Positions 20,526-29,639 of a stretch of DNA of 34,971 nt are shown piece by piece; the stretch's first letter is position 1; each line of letters starts with the position of its first letter. Made by a program: the position numbers and the translations under genes. The stretch is from the NCBI GenBank assembly GCA_963653535.1, contig CAVJWU010000010.1, forward strand, positions 1-34,971, read 5' to 3'. The notes beneath the pieces were generated by a model. The model saw nothing but the letters and a program-made list of their open reading frames with translations, did not search any database and was not told the DNA's origin. Origin of the DNA: UBA3210 sp963653535 (GTDB lineage Bacteria > Bacillota_I > Bacilli_A > RFN20 > CAG-449).

Positions 20526-22187
20526 ATGTTTACATTAAATGATCTCGCGGAATTAATTTTCCCTAATATTACTACAACTATTGAGGATTTAGAAAAAAGA
20601 TATCCTGAAAGAAATTTATTAAAAGGACAAGAAGTAACTCGTTTTGCTCCTTCACCAACAGGCTTTTTACATACTGGATCTTTATTTACTAGCTTAGTCG
20701 CTCAAAAGGTCGCCACTCAATCAAATGGTATTTTCTATATTCGTCTTGAAGATACTGATACAAAAAGAGAAGTAGCAGGATCTGGTAAAGAACTTATTGA
20801 TCAATTAAAAGTTTTCGGTGTAATTAACGATGAAGGCTATTACGGTGATCATGAAGAAGGTCAATATGGACCTTATATTCAATCTCAACGTGCTGATATC
20901 TATAAAGTTGTTATTAAACATCTTATTAAAATTGGTCGCGCTTATCCTTGCTTTTCAACAAAAGAAGAACTTGATGAATTAAGAAAGAAACAAGAAGAAA
21001 ATAAAATTATCCCTGGATATTATGGTGAATATGCAATCTGTAGAAATTATAGTATCGAAGAACAAATTAGAAGAATTACAAATGATGAACCTTATGTAAT
21101 TAGATTTAAATCTCTTGGTAATCATGAAAACAAAGTTAAAGTTCATGATTTAGTACGTGGTGATTTAGAATTATCGGAAAATGATCAAGATATCGTTATC
21201 TTAAAATCTGATGGTTTACCTACTTATCACTTCGCTCATTTAGTTGATGATCACTTTATGAGAACTACAATTGTTACTCGTGGAGAAGAATGGTTACCTA
21301 GCTTACCTATTCATTTAGACTTATTTAATACGATGGGTTGGGAAGCACCACAATATGCTCATTTACCAGTCATTATGAAGAAAGATAATGGAGTAAGAAG
21401 AAAATTATCAAAACGTAAAGATAATGAAGCAGCTTGTTCTTTCTTCTTACAAGATGGTTTCCCAGTTTATGCTTTTAAACAATATTTATTTACAATTGCA
21501 AATTCTAACTATGAAGAATGGCAAATCGCTAATAAAGATTTAACATTAGATGATTTCAAATTTAGTTTTGACAAAATGTCACTTGATGGAGCTTTATTTG
21601 ATTTAGATAAAGTTAAATATTTCTCTAAAGAATTATTATCTACATATTCAGGAAGTAAGATGACTGAAGAAGTTCTTGCTTGGTCTAAACAATATAACAA
21701 AGAATTATATTCATTAATTTCTCAAGATAAAGAATATTTTACTGAAATTATGTCGATTGAAAAAGATAAAGAAAATCCTCGTAAAGATTATGAAATTTAT
21801 TCTGATATTTTAAATAAGATTAAATTCTTCTATGATGAATATTATTATTCTTTAATGGAACAAGAATTACCTTGGAATCCTAATATGGATAAAAATGTTA
21901 TTAAAGAAGTCTTACAAGATTTCTCTAGTACATTAGATTATTCTAAAACTGAACAAGAATGGTTTAATTCACTTAAAGAATTAGGCGCAAGACATAAATT
22001 CGCAGAAAATAACAAGATTTATAAAGCAAATAAAGACTTATATCTAGGTCAAGTTGGTGATGTTGCTGAAATGGTCAGAATTAGTTTAACATCTTCAAAA
22101 CAATCTCCAAATATCTATTATGTTTTAAGAATCTTAAAAGAAGAAAAGATTAAAGCACGTATCGCTTTTGCTCTTTCTAAATTATAG
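20526..22187 (+). CDS. gltX: Glutamate--tRNA ligase, ~550-residue type
   Basis: 553 residues with a class I synthetase core. The HIGH-equivalent is FAPSPTGFLHTGSL (~40-53), followed by RLEDTDTKREVAGS, and the KMSKS-equivalent is KLSKRKD (~293-299). A ~35-residue N-terminal extension (LAELIFPNI, YPERNLLKG) precedes the core and is typical of a Clostridia/Erysipelotrichia variant longer than the usual 470-490 residue enzymes. It charges tRNA-Glu, and possibly tRNA-Gln for later amidation. TAGGAGGAAAC is ideally placed before the ATG. The C-terminal anticodon-binding half is helical and Lys/Glu-rich. Co-transcribed with yitT and topB. Confidence 0.93.
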   Translation: MFTLNDLAELIFPNITTTIEDLEKRYPERNLLKGQEVTRFAPSPTGFLHTGSLFTSLVAQKVATQSNGIFYIRLEDTDTKREVAGSGKELIDQLKVFGVINDEGYYGDHEEGQYGPYIQSQRADIYKVVIKHLIKIGRAYPCFSTKEELDELRKKQEENKIIPGYYGEYAICRNYSIEEQIRRITNDEPYVIRFKSLGNHENKVKVHDLVRGDLELSENDQDIVILKSDGLPTYHFAHLVDDHFMRTTIVTRGEEWLPSLPIHLDLFNTMGWEAPQYAHLPVIMKKDNGVRRKLSKRKDNEAACSFFLQDGFPVYAFKQYLFTIANSNYEEWQIANKDLTLDDFKFSFDKMSLDGALFDLDKVKYFSKELLSTYSGSKMTEEVLAWSKQYNKELYSLISQDKEYFTEIMSIEKDKENPRKDYEIYSDILNKIKFFYDEYYYSLMEQELPWNPNMDKNVIKEVLQDFSSTLDYSKTEQEWFNSLKELGARHKFAENNKIYKANKDLYLGQVGDVAEMVRISLTSSKQSPNIYYVLRILKEEKIKARIAFALSKL

Positions 22188-22191
22188 AATT

Positions 22192-24360
22192 ATGAAAGTA
22201 ATAATTGCAGAAAAACCTTCTCTTGCGAGAAATATTGTTGATGCAATCGATAAAAATATGAAACGTAGTAACGGCTATTATAGTAATGATGAATATGCCG
22301 TTACTTTTGCTTTTGGTCACCTTTTTAAATTATACGATGTTGAAATGTATAAAAGTGACTTTGATAAAGATAAGAAATATACTTGGAATCTTGATGAATT
22401 ACCTTTTTATCCTCAAGAATTTAAATTCGGATTATCACGTGATGAAGGGATTATTAATCAATTTAAAATTATTAGAAATCTTATTAACCGCGATGATTGT
22501 GAAATGGTAATTAACGCCGGCGATAGTGATCGAGAAGGGGAAATTATTGTTCGTATTATTCTTCAATACGCATTAAAAAAAGATATCCCTATTAAAAGAT
22601 TATGGATGCCTGATCAAACACCTAAAACAATTAAGCAAGAACTTATTGAAATGAAAGATGATTCTTCTTATGATTCTCTTGCTCATGAAGGTTATGCTCG
22701 TACTTATATTGATTGGTTATATGGTATTAATTTAACACGTCTTGCGACGATTAAATCAAATACATTATTAAGAGTAGGGCGCGTTATCGCACCGATAGTT
22801 GAAGCAATTTATAATCGTGAGATGGCTATAATTAACTTCACGCCAAGAAAATATTATGTTTTATCTTCAAAAGAAAAAACTAATGATGAAGTTGTTGAAT
22901 TAACTTCAAAATTAGAATTTGAACATAACGAACTAGATAAAGCTAAACTAAAAGCGAATGAATATAATTCTTTACCGGCTAAAGTAACTTCTTTAACAAG
23001 TGAAAAAAAGACTATTCCACCTGGAAAGTTGTATTCACTATCAAAATTACAAGGTGAACTAGGCAAAAAATATAAGATGTCACTCGATAAATCTTTAAAA
23101 ATTGTTCAAGATTTATATGAAAAAGGATATGTTTCTTATCCACGTACTCCATCTCAATATCTTGCAGAAAATGAAAAGAATAAGTTTAGAGAAATTATTG
23201 AAAACTTTAAAAAATTAAATGTTGATTTACGCTTTAAAGATTCTAAACAAATCTTTGATGATTCAAAAATAGAATCTCACTCAGCGATTACTCCAACTTA
23301 TAAAATTCCTTCTAAAAAGGATTTATCAGTTGATGAATTTAATGTTTATCAAACGATTTGTCATCGTTTTTTTGCTGTCTTTTCAAATGAAGATTGTTTA
23401 ATTTCTCGTTCTACAATGGAAATAACTTTAGGTGATAAAGTCGAAATATTTAAATTAACTGGAGATATTGTCTTACAAAAAGGTTGGACTAAATTTGAAG
23501 AAAGAGAAAAGAAAGAAAAAACGCTACCGAATTTGAAGGTAGGTGATCTTATTCAAACTAACTTTATTCCTCAAGAAAAAGAATCTTCTCCACCAAAACG
23601 TTACACAGTAGAAACGTTAAATAATTTCTTAAAGAATCCTTTTAAAGATAATTTAAAAGAGATATCTTCGAAAGAAGAAGATGAAGGCGAAAGAGAAGAA
23701 TTAGAAGAACTAAAAGCGATGTTTGATGGTATTGAACTCGGTACTGAAGCAACGAGATCTTCAATTATTGAAAATGCTACTAAACAAAATTATATTTCTT
23801 TAAAAGATAATGTTTATAAACTTGAACCAATGGGTAAATATTATATAGAAACGTTATCTAAATTAAATATTATGATGCCAAAAGAAAAAACGGCTGAACT
23901 AGGTAAATCTTTAAAAAAGGTATATCGAGGTGAAATTACGATTGATGATTCGATTAAAATCGCGGAGAATGAAATTAGTAAAGTATTTGATGAAGCTTTA
24001 AAATCGAGCTGCGAAATCGCTCGCCCTCCAAGAATCTTTGAAGTTGAAAAATCTAAACAATTATGTAAATGTCCTCGATGTGGTAATATAATTGCAGATA
24101 ATGAATTTTCTTATCGTTGCTCAAATTCAGGATGTGGATTATCTTTATATAAAGAAAATAAATTATTTGAAGCGATTGGAAAAAAGCTGACAAAAAAGAT
24201 GGCAAAAACTATTTTCACTGAAGGGAAAATTGAATTTGATGATTTAGTTTCTAAGAAAACTAATGCTACTTATAAAGCGACCTTAATCGCTGATTTTAAC
24301 GGAAAATACGTTTCTTTTAAATTTAGTTTTCCTCCACGTGAAGAAAAGAAAGAAAATTAA
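22192..24360 (+). CDS. topB: DNA topoisomerase III (type IA)
   Basis: 722 residues. The Toprim domain begins KVIIAEKPSLARNI and contains NAGDSDREGE (metal-binding DxDxEGE); the catalytic tyrosine is Tyr316 in YVSYPRTPSQYL; GTEATRSSIIE is also present. At the C-terminus a zinc ribbon, CKCPRCG then RCSNSGCG, is followed by a topoisomerase C-terminal repeat (LFEAIGKKLTKKMAKTIF to FKFSFPPR). It decatenates DNA and resolves recombination intermediates. The start at 22192 lies 4 bases after gltX and has no strong ribosome site, which suggests coupling. An internal gap-rich region with repeated Glu (EEDEGEREELEEL, ~500) sits before GTEATR. Confidence 0.94.
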   Translation: MKVIIAEKPSLARNIVDAIDKNMKRSNGYYSNDEYAVTFAFGHLFKLYDVEMYKSDFDKDKKYTWNLDELPFYPQEFKFGLSRDEGIINQFKIIRNLINRDDCEMVINAGDSDREGEIIVRIILQYALKKDIPIKRLWMPDQTPKTIKQELIEMKDDSSYDSLAHEGYARTYIDWLYGINLTRLATIKSNTLLRVGRVIAPIVEAIYNREMAIINFTPRKYYVLSSKEKTNDEVVELTSKLEFEHNELDKAKLKANEYNSLPAKVTSLTSEKKTIPPGKLYSLSKLQGELGKKYKMSLDKSLKIVQDLYEKGYVSYPRTPSQYLAENEKNKFREIIENFKKLNVDLRFKDSKQIFDDSKIESHSAITPTYKIPSKKDLSVDEFNVYQTICHRFFAVFSNEDCLISRSTMEITLGDKVEIFKLTGDIVLQKGWTKFEEREKKEKTLPNLKVGDLIQTNFIPQEKESSPPKRYTVETLNNFLKNPFKDNLKEISSKEEDEGEREELEELKAMFDGIELGTEATRSSIIENATKQNYISLKDNVYKLEPMGKYYIETLSKLNIMMPKEKTAELGKSLKKVYRGEITIDDSIKIAENEISKVFDEALKSSCEIARPPRIFEVEKSKQLCKCPRCGNIIADNEFSYRCSNSGCGLSLYKENKLFEAIGKKLTKKMAKTIFTEGKIEFDDLVSKKTNATYKATLIADFNGKYVSFKFSFPPREEKKEN

Positions 24361-24827
24361 TGATGATTAGAAGAGCAAAAGAAAAAGATATACCTTATTT
24401 AAATAAATTATTATATCAAGTTCATAAAGTTCATTTTGATGCTCGACCTGATTTATTTAAAGAAGGAACAAAAAAATATACTGATAATGAACTAATTCAA
24501 CTTATTCATAACAAGATAAAACCAATCTTTGTTTATGAAAGTGATAATGTAATTTTAGGTTATGCATTTTGTGTACATGAACAACATATTAATGATAATA
24601 ACTTAACTGATATTAAAACCTTATATATTGATGATTTATGTGTCGATGAAAATTATCGAGGTAAACATATCGGAACAAAATTATATGAATATGTATTAGA
24701 TTACGCGAGAAAAGAAGGTTGTTACGAAGTTACTCTTAATGTATGGGCAGATAATACTAATGCATTAAAATTTTATGAATCAATTGGATTAAGAATTCAA
24801 AAAATAGGGATGGAGAAGATTTTATAA
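24360..24827 (+). CDS. GNAT family N-acetyltransferase
   Basis: 155 residues. The acetyl-CoA-binding motif A is clear: YIDDLCVDENYRGKHIGTKL (Q/R-x-x-G-x-G/A equivalent RGKHIG at ~98-103), followed by motif B VTLNVWADNTNALKFYESIGL. The acceptor substrate cannot be told. The ATG overlaps the topB stop by one base (TAATG), with a second ATG three bases later; either may be used. One base separates its stop from the next gene's ATG, so the two acetyltransferases are co-translated. Confidence 0.88.
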   Translation: MMIRRAKEKDIPYLNKLLYQVHKVHFDARPDLFKEGTKKYTDNELIQLIHNKIKPIFVYESDNVILGYAFCVHEQHINDNNLTDIKTLYIDDLCVDENYRGKHIGTKLYEYVLDYARKEGCYEVTLNVWADNTNALKFYESIGLRIQKIGMEKIL

Positions 24828-24828
24828 T

Positions 24829-25452
24829 ATGAAACAAGTTGAAAGAATGTTAAGTGGCAAACTTTATAGCTGCGCTTATAAAGATAGTGATCGCGAAGAA
24901 ATGTTTAAAAAGAGAAATGAATTTTTAGATGCCTTTAATAACACTTCTTATGGTGATTATAAAACAAGAGCAGAACTTTGTAAGACTTATTTTGGTAAGA
25001 CAGGTGAACACATTGGAATAAATAAACCATTTCATTGTGATTATGGATGTAATATTTATCTTGGTGAAAGATTTTATGCAAACTTTGACTGTGTAATGCT
25101 TGATGTAGCACGTATCGAAATCGGTGATGACGTTCTTCTTGCTCCTAAAGTATCAATCTATACTGCTGGACATCCTATTGATCCTGAAGTAAGGAATACG
25201 GGCTTAGAATACGGTTACGAAGTTAAAATAGGTAATTCTGTTTGGATTGGTGGTAATTCGGTTATTTGTCCAGGGGTTACTATTGGAGATAATGTCGTTA
25301 TCGGGGCAAATTCAGTTGTAACTAAAGATATTCCTTCTAACGTAGTTGCAGCAGGTAACCCTTGTAAAGTAATTCGTTCTATTACTCAAAAAGACAAAGA
25401 ATATTGGTCTTTACAAGCAGAAGAATTTTATTCTGACTGCGGAAGAAACTAA
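24829..25452 (+). CDS. Sugar O-acetyltransferase, maltose/galactoside acetyltransferase-like
   Basis: 207 residues. The N-terminal cap MLSGKLYSCAYKDSDREEMFKKR resembles the mac domain (MLAGELYxxxDPEL), followed by left-handed beta-helix hexapeptides from ~60 on: IGINKPFHCDYGCNIYLG, then VWIGGNSVICPGVTIGDNV and AAGNPCKVIR. The catalytic His is in YTAGHPIDPEVR (His ~114). Such enzymes transfer acetyl from acetyl-CoA to maltose, glucose or galactosides. Last gene of the run from yitT, closed by the terminator at 25477. Confidence 0.88.
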   Translation: MKQVERMLSGKLYSCAYKDSDREEMFKKRNEFLDAFNNTSYGDYKTRAELCKTYFGKTGEHIGINKPFHCDYGCNIYLGERFYANFDCVMLDVARIEIGDDVLLAPKVSIYTAGHPIDPEVRNTGLEYGYEVKIGNSVWIGGNSVICPGVTIGDNVVIGANSVVTKDIPSNVVAAGNPCKVIRSITQKDKEYWSLQAEEFYSDCGRN

Positions 25453-25476
25453 ATCATAAGCTAGCAAAAAATATCT

Positions 25477-25519
25477 AACTAAAAAAAATCGAGTATTTAA
25501 CTCGATTTTTTTGTTAGTT
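25477..25519. terminator. Bidirectional terminator between convergent genes
   Basis: An almost perfect 18-bp stem: AACTAAAAAAAATCGAGT (25477-25494) against the segment ending at 25519, with A-runs and T-runs that serve both strands. The 3' arm includes the stop codon of the dipeptidase gene. Confidence 0.88.
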
Positions 25520-26974
25520 ATCACCTCTAGAATAACCATTCTTCATTTCTTCACTTGCTACTAACATTAATTTATTAATAGTTTTTTGTGTTTCTTCTTT
25601 AGTTAATTTAGCCATCTCTTCATTAGCTTTTTCTAAGACGCTAATATCTTTAGTTTTCATATATTCTTCATCGAATTTATTTAAATTTTGATGACCTAAA
25701 TTAAATATTTGATTTTGATATCTTTCAATGTGAATGATTGCTTTACCATAGTGAGGATCAGCAAGAACGCCGAGTAAACGTGAACACCAATAGTAGTTAG
25801 AAGTATCAACATCTAAAGTAACTTTCGAAATATAATCTGGCATACGAGTTACATTAGTATACATTGGAATAATGGAATTAAATGCATTTGAACCAAATGA
25901 AATCCATTCGACCGCTTTTAAAGGAGCAGGGACATAAGGCCTAATTTGACATATTGCCATAACACCAGTTCTTGAAATTCCAATAGGTCGATATAAAGCT
26001 TTCTTAGGATTATCTCTAACTGAATAAGGATTATAATCAGTACCTTGATAATAAGAAGAAAGAATATATTTTATATCTTCAATAGTTATTTTATGTTCTG
26101 GAACAAAGCTCCATGGAATATCATCACTAGTTGGAGTAAAATCAGCATTTTCTCCATCCCATTTATAAGTACGTGGATTAAAATATCGACCCATAAACCA
26201 AGCTCGAGGAGTATTATAAACGTGATCAGCATCGGAATGAGAACCAAATACAACACGAGGGTTAAATTTACCATTGAGATTTAAATCTAAATGATTTTTT
26301 TCGATGAACTCTAATAAATCTTTTGAACAAAGGTTTTCTTTCCCTTCGTTAAATGCATCATCAAAATCAAAATTATCTAAACCAAATTGGTTAGGCATTA
26401 TGACGTATTCTTCGTCTTTAACTCTTTTTGCAATCCAGTGGTGTCCTCCAATAGTTTCTAACCACCAAATTTCATTTTCATCATTAAAAGCAATTCCATT
26501 AGGTTCATAAGTGCCGTATTTTTCTAGTAATGCACCTAAACGTAATACACCTTCACGAGCGGAACGAATATAAGGTAAAACTAAGACGACTAAGTCTTCT
26601 TCACCTATTCCGCCGGGAACTTCTTTTTGACCCTTAGCTTTCTTTACATATTTAACATAAGGATCTCCACCTAAAACACGTGGATTAGAAGTAATTGTTT
26701 CTGTCGCGCTCATTCCGACATTTAGTTCATTAATACCTGTTGCAGCCCAAATACCATTTGAATCATCGATTGATGGACAAGATGAATATCTTAAGGGATT
26801 ATCAGGTAAATCTATTTCTAAATGAGCGATTTTACTTTTATATTTTTTACCTTGTTTATGAGGAGGAACGATAATTAATTTCTTTTCATCAAAGTAACCA
26901 TCATCATTTCTCGCGATTAAGGTAGAACCATCATAACTAGCCTTTTTACCGACTAAAATTGTTGTACAAGCCAT
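25514..26974 (-). CDS. C69 family dipeptidase (U34/PepD type)
   Basis: 486 residues. The N-terminus MACTTILVGKKASYDGSTLIARNDD has the catalytic Cys at position 3, with no propeptide beyond Met-Ala, as in Lactobacillus PepD-type N-terminal nucleophile hydrolases. NEIWWLETIGGHHWIAKRV (~165) and YYWCSRLLG (~400) are further family motifs. It cleaves a broad range of dipeptides in the cytosol; no signal peptide is present. GGAGGTT lies 6 bases before the ATG, and the promoter is at 26999-27027. Monocistronic. Confidence 0.92.
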   Translation of the reverse strand: MACTTILVGKKASYDGSTLIARNDDGYFDEKKLIIVPPHKQGKKYKSKIAHLEIDLPDNPLRYSSCPSIDDSNGIWAATGINELNVGMSATETITSNPRVLGGDPYVKYVKKAKGQKEVPGGIGEEDLVVLVLPYIRSAREGVLRLGALLEKYGTYEPNGIAFNDENEIWWLETIGGHHWIAKRVKDEEYVIMPNQFGLDNFDFDDAFNEGKENLCSKDLLEFIEKNHLDLNLNGKFNPRVVFGSHSDADHVYNTPRAWFMGRYFNPRTYKWDGENADFTPTSDDIPWSFVPEHKITIEDIKYILSSYYQGTDYNPYSVRDNPKKALYRPIGISRTGVMAICQIRPYVPAPLKAVEWISFGSNAFNSIIPMYTNVTRMPDYISKVTLDVDTSNYYWCSRLLGVLADPHYGKAIIHIERYQNQIFNLGHQNLNKFDEEYMKTKDISVLEKANEEMAKLTKEETQKTINKLMLVASEEMKNGYSRGDN

Positions 26975-26998
26975 ATGTAACCTCCAAAATATAGTATC

Positions 26999-27027
26999 AT
27001 TATATGTGATTTTGTTAATTTAATAAA
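26999..27027 (-). promoter_or_regulatory. Promoter of the dipeptidase gene
   Basis: Minus strand TTTATT (27022-27027), 17 bases, TATAAT (26999-27004). Consensus -10, moderate -35. Confidence 0.6.
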
Positions 27028-27118
27028 TATTTAATGAATATTTTAGTTAGTATTTGATAACTTGATTGAAATATTAAATTCTTTGTGCAATAATGTTCTC
27101 TCTAAAAGGGGTGATTGT

Positions 27119-28024
27119 ATGTTACTTGAAAAGAAATCAATTAAAGATTTATTAGAAAAAAATGAAGTAGTCGCGCAAGCTTTACACGTTGATGATAACA
27201 TGTCGATCGAATATTATCATTTATATAAGAATAATTCCCTTCATATTAATTTTGATAAAGATGATGAAAAAGCAATTTTAACTTATTTAGTTTTAGAGGG
27301 CGAACTTGATTTAATTTTATCTAATGGAATACATCACTTTTCTAAATTTGACTTTTTTAGCGTCGATTCAGAAAATCCCTTTGAGATATACGCGACTAAA
27401 GAACTTAAATTATTTTTCGCTACTGCGACAAAAACTGATATTGATCAAGACTTAGATAAATTAACTTCACAAATAAAAGATTTAGAGAAAAAAGATATTT
27501 ATTTAAAAGGACATAATTATCGTGTTGGTAAATATTCTTTAATGATATTAAATAATATGCATTTAGGCATGAATACTAATAACCTCAACTTTGCTGCTTC
27601 ATTCCACGATATTGGAAAAATTAAAATTAATGGAGATATTGTTAATAAAGAAGGTAAACTAACGAAAGAAGAATTTGAAGAAATTAAAAAACATCCAGTC
27701 TATTCATATGATATATTAAAAGAAATATTAGGTGAAGATGTCGCATTAATCGCGCGACACCACCATGAAAAATTAGATGGAACAGGTTATCCTGATGGCA
27801 TCAAAGAAGATGAAATACCATTTGAAAGTAAGATTATTTCTATCGCAGATATTTTTGATGCATTAACTACTGATCGATCATACCGTAAAAAATATTCTTT
27901 TTCTGAAGCATTAGAAATTATGGAAAAAGAAGTTAATGATCATAAGATTGATTCTAAGGCCTTTAAAGCCTTATGTTCTTTAGTAAATGAAAAAATGATT
28001 GTTGAAGGAGTAGATAACGCTTAA
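27119..28024 (+). CDS. Cupin-like plus HD-GYP domain protein, possible c-di-GMP phosphodiesterase
   Basis: 301 residues. Residues ~25-106 form a small beta-rich domain (LTYLVLEGELDLIL, HHFSKFDFFSV) like a cupin sensor. From ~130 comes an HD-GYP domain: HDIGKIKI (His163-Asp164), KKHPVYSYDIL, ARHHHEKLDGTGYPDG with GYP at 223-225, and IADIFDALTTDRSYR. HD-GYP enzymes hydrolyse cyclic di-GMP or cGAMP, and the metal and GYP residues are intact. No diguanylate cyclase is in the window, so the substrate is open. The ATG at 27119 has AGGGGTGAT directly upstream; a TTG at 27062 lacks a site. Confidence 0.85.
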   Translation: MLLEKKSIKDLLEKNEVVAQALHVDDNMSIEYYHLYKNNSLHINFDKDDEKAILTYLVLEGELDLILSNGIHHFSKFDFFSVDSENPFEIYATKELKLFFATATKTDIDQDLDKLTSQIKDLEKKDIYLKGHNYRVGKYSLMILNNMHLGMNTNNLNFAASFHDIGKIKINGDIVNKEGKLTKEEFEEIKKHPVYSYDILKEILGEDVALIARHHHEKLDGTGYPDGIKEDEIPFESKIISIADIFDALTTDRSYRKKYSFSEALEIMEKEVNDHKIDSKAFKALCSLVNEKMIVEGVDNA

Positions 28025-28026
28025 TT

Positions 28027-28050
28027 AAAGAACCTTAAGGTTCTTTTTTT
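28027..28050 (+). terminator. Terminator of the HD-GYP gene
   Basis: AAAGAACCTTAAGGTTCTTT (28027-28046) is a perfect palindrome followed by T to 28050, two bases after the stop. Confidence 0.88.
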
Positions 28051-28139
28051 ATTAATATCTGAAAAGGCTTTCAATAAATTTATATTTATTTTTATATAAA
28101 AATATTTAAAATTATCTTTGTTAAAAAAGAGGTAATATT

Positions 28140-29618
28140 ATGAGCTTTATTAAGAAGTTATTTCAACCAATCGATTTAACTAAAGGAACAATTTGGAAAA
28201 ACATCATTTTCTTTTCTTTACCAATCTTACTTAGTTATATTTTTCAACAAATTTATACTATTGCAGATGCATCCATCTGCGGACAATATCTTAACGCGAA
28301 TGAAGTCGCGGGAGTTAATAACACTGGTAATATTACTTTTATCGTTCTTCAATTTGCTTTCGGTTGTACAGCAGGTTTTTCTGTTATTACTTCAAAAGCT
28401 GTTGGTTGTAAAGATGAAGAAGGGATTAGAAAATCATTTGCAATGCAAATTAAGTTATCTTTCTACGTTACGGTTATTTTAACAATTATTGCGATATTCA
28501 GTATTAATCCTTTACTTCAATTAATTGGTTTAACTCCTAGTGATAATGCAACACAACAAGAAATATATCGTTCAGCTTATCTATACATCTTAGTTATCTT
28601 TATTGGTACATTCGCTCAAATATTTTATAACCTAATTTGTTCATTTTTAAGAAGTGTTGGTGATTCACTTAATCCTTTATTATTCTTAATTTTTTCAACT
28701 ATCTTAAATATTGTTTTAGATATCTTATTTATCACAGCTTTTTCCTGGGGAGTAGTAGGAGCGGCCGTTGCAACGGTAATTGCTCAAGCGATATCTGCGA
28801 TTGGTTGTTTTGCCTTTACATTTATTCATTATAAACAATATCGTTTACATCTTGATGATTTTAAAATCGATGTTAAAAGTGCTTTTGCTCATCTTAAACT
28901 AGGCTTACCTTTAGCTTTCCAATTTTCCATTTTAGCTGTTGGCTTAATTGTTATGCAAGGAGCAATTGTTAAATTTGATACTTCTACTAATGGAGTAGTC
29001 ATTCAATCATACGCTCAAAATGGTTTTGGCGCGGCAACAAAATTAAATAACTTTTTAATGTGCCCTTTTTCTGCTTTAGGTACTGCAATGCTCTCCTACT
29101 GCGGACAAAATGTCGGCGCGAATGAAACTACTAGAATTAAAAAAGGTGTCACCCAAGCATTTATTATCATGTTTATTGAATACATTATTTTTGGAGGAAT
29201 CGGGTTACTTTTAACTATTAATGGTGCCTATATGTATATCTTCTATTCTCCGGATAAAATTAACGAAGCGACAATTCATTTTGGCAATGTATATTTATAT
29301 TGTGATTTATCTTTATATTTTATTTTAGGAGCTTTATTCATCTTAAGAAATTCTCTTCAAGGAATTGGTAAAGCCCTCTTCCCATTTCTCGCCGGAATTG
29401 GTGAATTAACTGCAAGAACATTAATTTGCTTAATTTTACCTACTTTATTAAATGGAGGAGAAGTAAATATCTACGCGAATAATGCTTCCTTAATTGGTTT
29501 AAGCTTTGCTGATCCTTTAGCTTGGACATTCGCGGTAAGCACTATGCTTTATGGTATGATCAAATACATTTATAAAGCAAAAGATAAAAATCTAGAAGAA
29601 CAAACTAAATTAAATTAG
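28140..29618 (+). CDS. MATE family efflux transporter
   Basis: 492 residues with twelve hydrophobic segments in two halves. The start (DLTKGTIWKNIIFFSLPILLS, IYTIADASICGQYLNANEVAGV) and the second-half line AQNGFGAATKLNNFLMCPF are typical of the NorM/DinF-related MATE proteins common in Firmicutes. They export drugs or metabolites with a Na+ or H+ gradient; the substrate cannot be predicted. AAGAGGTAAT lies 5 bases before the ATG. It is followed after 21 bases by the RlmA-type methyltransferase gene, probably in one transcript. Confidence 0.92.
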   Translation: MSFIKKLFQPIDLTKGTIWKNIIFFSLPILLSYIFQQIYTIADASICGQYLNANEVAGVNNTGNITFIVLQFAFGCTAGFSVITSKAVGCKDEEGIRKSFAMQIKLSFYVTVILTIIAIFSINPLLQLIGLTPSDNATQQEIYRSAYLYILVIFIGTFAQIFYNLICSFLRSVGDSLNPLLFLIFSTILNIVLDILFITAFSWGVVGAAVATVIAQAISAIGCFAFTFIHYKQYRLHLDDFKIDVKSAFAHLKLGLPLAFQFSILAVGLIVMQGAIVKFDTSTNGVVIQSYAQNGFGAATKLNNFLMCPFSALGTAMLSYCGQNVGANETTRIKKGVTQAFIIMFIEYIIFGGIGLLLTINGAYMYIFYSPDKINEATIHFGNVYLYCDLSLYFILGALFILRNSLQGIGKALFPFLAGIGELTARTLICLILPTLLNGGEVNIYANNASLIGLSFADPLAWTFAVSTMLYGMIKYIYKAKDKNLEEQTKLN

Positions 29619-29639
29619 TATAATGTTAATGGTGATTTT

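Noticed and set aside
26045..26510. Open frames on both strands inside the dipeptidase gene
   Set aside because: They have no ribosome sites and lie within a complete C69 gene with intact motifs.
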